Shown here one piece after another: positions 62,701 to 64,000 of a stretch of 64,000 bases of DNA. The stretch comes from Paracentrotus lividus (lineage: Eukaryota > Echinodermata > Echinoidea > Camarodonta > Echinidae): NCBI GenBank assembly GCA_940671915.1, contig CALNVZ010003430.1, forward strand, positions 21,343,208-21,407,207, given 5' to 3'. The stretch's first letter is position 1, and the number at the start of each line of letters is the position of its first letter. The notes beneath the pieces are model-generated. The model was not told the DNA's origin, ran no database searches, and saw only the letters and a program-made list of their open reading frames with translations. A program made the translations under genes and the position numbers.

Positions 62701-63078
62701 TTTCACAAAGAGATAACTGGTTTTAACTTTGCTTGGCACATTTGTTAAAATGGGAGTTGACTTTTTGCGAATATGAAGTTATGATACAGCTTCAGATCTA
62801 TGCGTTTATAAAAAAAAAATTACAATAAAATATAAAATCATGACATTTGAACTCACCATCCTTATTGACAAACATGATTATTACCCACAAGTTTATCAAT
62901 ATTTTGAAGGTCCATATAGATTCATTGGATTCAAGGAGCAAGTACATTTTTAAATTTTTTGTTATAAACAACAATTAATAAATGCAGTCAATTTTATGAG
63001 AGAGAGATTATTAGATTTCTCACCTTCATAAGATAATCAATCTTGGGAGGAGCTCCTTTCAGGTCCAAATGAACCAGT
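50586..63078 (-). CDS. HEXD: Hexosaminidase D (HEXD) gene, 13 recognised exons
   Basis: A glycoside hydrolase family 20-type beta-hexosaminidase that removes terminal N-acetylgalactosamine/glucosamine. The vertebrate enzyme is nucleocytoplasmic, and no signal peptide is visible here. Exons 5' to 3' on the minus strand: 63,078-63,024; 62,529-62,419; 62,101-62,014; 61,723-61,645; 57,374-57,289; 56,968-56,782; 56,371-56,228; 55,483-55,348; 54,897-54,815; 54,166-54,070; 52,741-52,619; 52,151-52,068; 50,745-50,586. All have AG/GT borders, and phases join except at the second exon. Landmarks are [38 protein letters not shown] (catalytic Asp-Glu), [27 protein letters not shown] and VLCELLP. The first exon lies outside the window. 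Partial tandem duplications flank four exons. Confidence 0.93.
51346..51759. mobile_element. MITE, 414 bp, long inverted arms (GGCCCGTATTCACAAAGG)
   Basis: GGCCCGTATTCACAAAGGTG at the left and its near-perfect inverse complement ending 51,759 extend into arms of about 150-190 bp (for example TACGCTTAATTTTAGCGCGT on the left and its inverse near 51,668). It sits in the last HEXD intron. No matching target duplication was settled. Non-coding. Confidence 0.85.
52068..52151 (-). CDS. HEXD: HEXD exon: acidic linker [12 protein letters not shown]
   Basis: It encodes [20 protein letters not shown] then DELGSAL. Phases fit both neighbours. The segment replaces the family's GWFxPYHxxRxLIHP stretch, which I did not find in the following intron. 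Acceptor TAGACAG, donor GAG|GTAAG. Confidence 0.8.
52152..52618. other. HEXD intron, no other feature
   Basis: A TA/AT-rich intron with an A-rich tract at about 52,408-52,440 and TAGGCCTAC-type words. No gene. Confidence 0.5.
52619..52741 (-). CDS. HEXD: HEXD exon: FPGS-like ([13 protein letters not shown])
   Basis: It encodes [40 protein letters not shown]. It aligns with the FPGSxxxxLVxQVxxHL region. Acceptor TTTTGCAG, donor AAAG|GTTAG. The acceptor and first about 30 bases are duplicated 63 bp upstream in gene sense (52,773-52,822). Confidence 0.88.
52742..54069. other. HEXD intron with short repeats
   Basis: It contains the 63-bp duplicate of an exon start (52,773-52,822), poly-C at 52,938-52,948, and TAAGCTACTGTTACAAGCTA-type short repeats at 53,281-53,335. 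No gene. Confidence 0.5.
54070..54166 (-). CDS. HEXD: HEXD exon: [11 protein letters not shown]
   Basis: It encodes [20 protein letters not shown] then [12 protein letters not shown]. It aligns with the GGFDEDVKxKVxxLLG region of vertebrate HEXD. Acceptor TTTGACAG, donor TGA|GTATG. Confidence 0.88.
54815..54897 (-). CDS. HEXD: HEXD exon: [14 protein letters not shown]
   Basis: It encodes [20 protein letters not shown] then CLQTFMQ. The VLCELLPxGxPSLAxCLQ motif is a family landmark. Acceptor AAAACAG, donor CAAG|GTAAA. Confidence 0.94.
55168..55285 (-). pseudogene. Duplicate of HEXD FTGWQR exon, open frame, no acceptor
   Basis: It encodes [32 protein letters not shown] and TGWQR with a good donor CAGAG|GTGAG, about 90 percent identical to 55,348-55,460. 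The 5' part ([11 protein letters not shown]) and its acceptor are replaced by purine-rich DNA (GGAGGGGAGGGGAAGAGAGA), so normal splicing in is unlikely. The preserved frame could be recent duplication. Confidence 0.75.
55348..55483 (-). CDS. HEXD: HEXD exon: [16 protein letters not shown] ... FTGWQR
   Basis: It encodes [40 protein letters not shown] then TGWQR. Acceptor CCAAG, donor CAGAG|GTGAG. An open partial duplicate lies 178 bp downstream in gene sense (55,168-55,285). Confidence 0.93.
56228..56371 (-). CDS. HEXD: HEXD exon: VWNYLD ... WIASAFKG
   Basis: It encodes [40 protein letters not shown] then VWIASAFKG (last Gly split). VWxY and WxASAFKG are conserved barrel strands. Acceptor TTCTTAG, donor AAAG|GTACG. 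Confidence 0.93.
56782..56968 (-). CDS. HEXD: HEXD exon: [20 protein letters not shown] / WDDMLR
   Basis: It encodes [40 protein letters not shown] and [20 protein letters not shown]. The WDDMLR motif is a substrate-binding strand. Acceptor CCAACCAG, donor AAAG|GTTGG. A decayed duplicate of its 5' half lies at 57,128-57,245. Confidence 0.94.
57128..57245 (-). pseudogene. Decayed duplicate of HEXD WDDMLR exon, 5' half
   Basis: CAGGCAGGCTCTCCACTGAA and ACTTCATCCAAACCCGGTCG GATGGA match 56,903-56,980 of the real exon. The acceptor dinucleotide is changed (CCGG instead of CCAG on the minus strand) and stops occur, so it is a dead copy. Confidence 0.7.
57289..57374 (-). CDS. HEXD: HEXD exon: FHIGADE catalytic pair
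   Basis: It encodes [20 protein letters not shown] then [13 protein letters not shown] (GCDE in human) carries the Asp-Glu pair of GH20 enzymes: Glu acts as acid/base and Asp orients the substrate acetamido group. Acceptor TTTCAG, donor GAG|GTGAG. Confidence 0.94.
57375..58940. other. Long HEXD intron, left part; no gene
   Basis: Poly-G and poly-C tracts at about 57,550-57,585. Otherwise unique AT-rich DNA; I see no exon or element. Confidence 0.45.
59255..60930. repeat. TGACCTTTTGACCCC minisatellite in HEXD intron
   Basis: Units of about 135-145 bp at about 59,465, 59,604, 59,740, 59,880, 60,024 and 60,205 share TTGACCTTTTGACCCCTA, ATGACCTTTGATCTCATC, CACATGTGGTATTACCCAAG and TTTGTACCAAGTGTGAACAC. 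A second unit type (GATCATTGxCACCCCxGTAT, CATGTACTAAGTATGxAGAT) occurs at about 59,310, 60,475, 60,620 and 60,765. The block ends with ACGGACGGACAACC-like and AAAACATAATGCC...GTGGAGGCATA, a terminal wording I associate with interspersed repeats in marine invertebrates. So it is probably a decayed element with internal tandem expansion. Confidence 0.75.
61645..61723 (-). CDS. HEXD: HEXD exon: [13 protein letters not shown]
   Basis: It encodes [20 protein letters not shown] then VCPSNP. Acceptor CTTTCAG, donor CTG|GTAAG. The acceptor, the first about 18 bases and about 85 bp of upstream intron are duplicated 105 bp away (about 61,810-61,897). Confidence 0.92.
61810..61897 (-). pseudogene. Duplicate of HEXD FVLKH exon start and acceptor
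   Basis: GTGGATGCTTCAAGACAAAC TGAAA at 61,810 repeats 61,705, followed by about 70 bp of matching intron (GGGACTxTCTTxTTAC, TTTAGGTCA). On the minus strand it contains the acceptor and the first six codons only, so it is a decoy acceptor, not a full exon. Confidence 0.75.
62014..62101 (-). CDS. HEXD: HEXD exon: [11 protein letters not shown]
   Basis: It encodes [20 protein letters not shown] then [10 protein letters not shown]. The [10 protein letters not shown] motif is the hallmark loop of HEXD and related GH20 enzymes. Acceptor CACACAG, donor GAG|GTAAG. Phases agree with the neighbours. Confidence 0.93.
62419..62529 (-). CDS. HEXD: HEXD exon: [11 protein letters not shown], with apparent 2-base loss
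   Basis: It encodes [20 protein letters not shown] then [11 protein letters not shown], matching the EYEDMFPYEG strand of the family. With the acceptor CTAATAG (62,530-62,535) the exon opens VLPCL and is 17 nt longer than the shorter TTTAAG choice. That aligns residue for residue with the family, but TTTAAGGAG is two bases short of the in-frame length. Either the gene carries a frameshift here or the assembly has lost bases. The shorter acceptor does not match the phase of the exon before it. Confidence 0.75.
63024..63078 (-). CDS. HEXD: HEXD exon: [12 protein letters not shown] (strand beta-1)
   Basis: It encodes [18 protein letters not shown], the opening strand of the catalytic barrel, almost unchanged from vertebrate HEXD. 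The acceptor is GTTTTAG and the donor AAG|GTGAG. The upstream exon supplying the start Met is not found to 64,000 and lies outside or inside the fold-back repeat region. Confidence 0.9.
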
Positions 63079-63379
63079 CTAAAACAACAAACAGAAAATT
63101 AAATTAAACTCAATTCTTGATAGAACATAACGATTGAATTTCTGTACAAAATTAAAAGCCTCCATTAACATAAAAGTGACTGGATTGGAAAAGTAATTGG
63201 ATAGCCGATAGCTTTCACCTCTCACAACCTTTAGTACAATAATGTACATCAGGTTGGACGCTAATATCCTGTTGGGTCATTCCATCTGGATTCACCCAAT
63301 GGGTTACACCCTACCGTCTCAGAATTCGCTCAAATTTGGTACACATAAAATTTAACATTACCTTCCCATGAACCAACAA

Positions 63380-64000
63380 AATTTTAGCGTAAACAGTCCG
63401 TCGGTTTCCGTGCTATGGCCCGCCCTTTTTTATTTGTTTTGGCAAAAATGGATGTGACCTTCCATTTCAACGGCACAATGCACCTGAACTGGTTGACCAA
63501 TTTTTCTGAAACTGGTACCATTCAAAAGGAAATTCAAAGAGGAATTCAAAAATGGTATCAAAAATATTATTGGAGCAATTTAAAGTGCTATGACCTTTGA
63601 CCTTTCCTTTAACCTTGATTTTGACCCCCAGACGAATAAATGTCAGTATAATATTAACATAACATGTAAATATCTAGGATATTTTATTTCTTCACCTTTA
63701 AAAACTCTTTTAATGTAATTTACAAAGCTACTGTTATTTAAGTTACTGTGATATTTGCAAAATCAAGGTTAAAGGAAAGGTCAAAGGTCATAGCACTTTA
63801 AATTGCTCCAATAATATTTTTGATACCATTTTTTAATCTTCTTTGAATTTCCTTTTGAATGGTACCAGTTTCACAGAAATTGGTCAACCAGTTCAGGCAC
63901 ATTGTCCCGTTGAAATGGAAGGTCACACCCATTTTTGCCAAAACAAATCAAAAAGGGCGGGCCATATCTCGAAAACCGACGGACCGTTTACGCTATATTT
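63380..64000. mobile_element. Fold-back repeat with about 240-bp arms, open at the window end
   Basis: The left arm 63,388-63,627 (TAGCGTAAACAGTCCGTCGG, GGGCGGGCC-type core, AAATGGATGTGACCTTCCAT, ACCTTTGACCTTTCCTTTAA) is mirrored by 63,758-63,995 with few mismatches. About 130 bp of loop separates them. The right arm reaches the window edge, so outer ends and target duplication cannot be seen. It lies upstream of the HEXD exon at 63,024-63,078. The TGACCTTTGACC word inside also occurs in the intronic minisatellite. Confidence 0.8.

Noticed and set aside
1-64000. tRNA, rRNA or other structured RNA genes
   Set aside because: No tRNA-like A/B box pair with a cloverleaf or rRNA segment was recognised by eye on either strand; a covariance-model scan would be needed to exclude them.

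Overview
The window looks like nuclear DNA of a marine invertebrate deuterostome, most likely an echinoderm. The basis is AT-rich DNA, spliced genes with GT/AG introns, TAGGCCTA-type words, and a dense nested mixture of decayed DNA transposons, MITEs and LINE fragments. The organism is an inference; no marker gene fixes the species. The only clear conserved host gene is hexosaminidase D (HEXD) on the minus strand, spread over about 12.5 kb at the right (50,586-63,078, 5' end outside the window).

Layout. 0-1 kb: palindromic repeat, a small unknown ORF and a LINE reverse-transcriptase scrap. 1-10.4 kb: repeated, broken copies of a RecQ-like helicase, each followed by a transposase-like protein. 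The most complete copy runs from about 5,088 to 10,370. It is interrupted at the Walker A motif by a 778-bp transposon (TSD TTAT), then by an LTR-like block, and its helicase motif-IV exon is present four times in tandem. 1.3-3.1 kb is a fold-back-like element lying among helicase fragments. 11.0-11.5 kb: an armadillo-like exon on the minus strand. 11,571-11,730 and 27,348-27,517: two exons of one Myb/SANT-like gene that join in frame. Between them sit 15,015 bp (12,260-27,274) bounded by inverted termini of about 1.5-1.7 kb with TTA on both sides. This block is filled with MITEs, a LINE 3' end, GC-rich repeats and a 25-bp assembly gap.

28-42 kb: a tandemly duplicated gene-like unit with a C2H2 zinc finger, an OTU-like segment and a Cys/Trp SANT-like segment, mostly decayed. 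The first copy carries a complete 4,058-bp pogo/Tigger element with an intact DDE transposase; the second copy preserves the empty target site. A 985-bp MITE sits in the last copy, again with a related uninterrupted copy nearby. 42.4-44.8 kb: a Cys-rich transposon-type protein, then a PIF/Harbinger transposase whose C-terminal half is repeated three to four times. 45.9-46.8 kb: a kelch-repeat pseudogene whose blade spacing resembles RAG2. 47.7-48.5 kb: a Helitron N-terminal fragment. 50.6-63.1 kb: HEXD, with MITEs and a minisatellite in its introns and with partial tandem duplications beside four exons. 63.4-64 kb: a long fold-back repeat running off the window.

Nearly all non-HEXD coding material is transposon-derived and broken. 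The main exception is the Tigger transposase, which is open along its full length.
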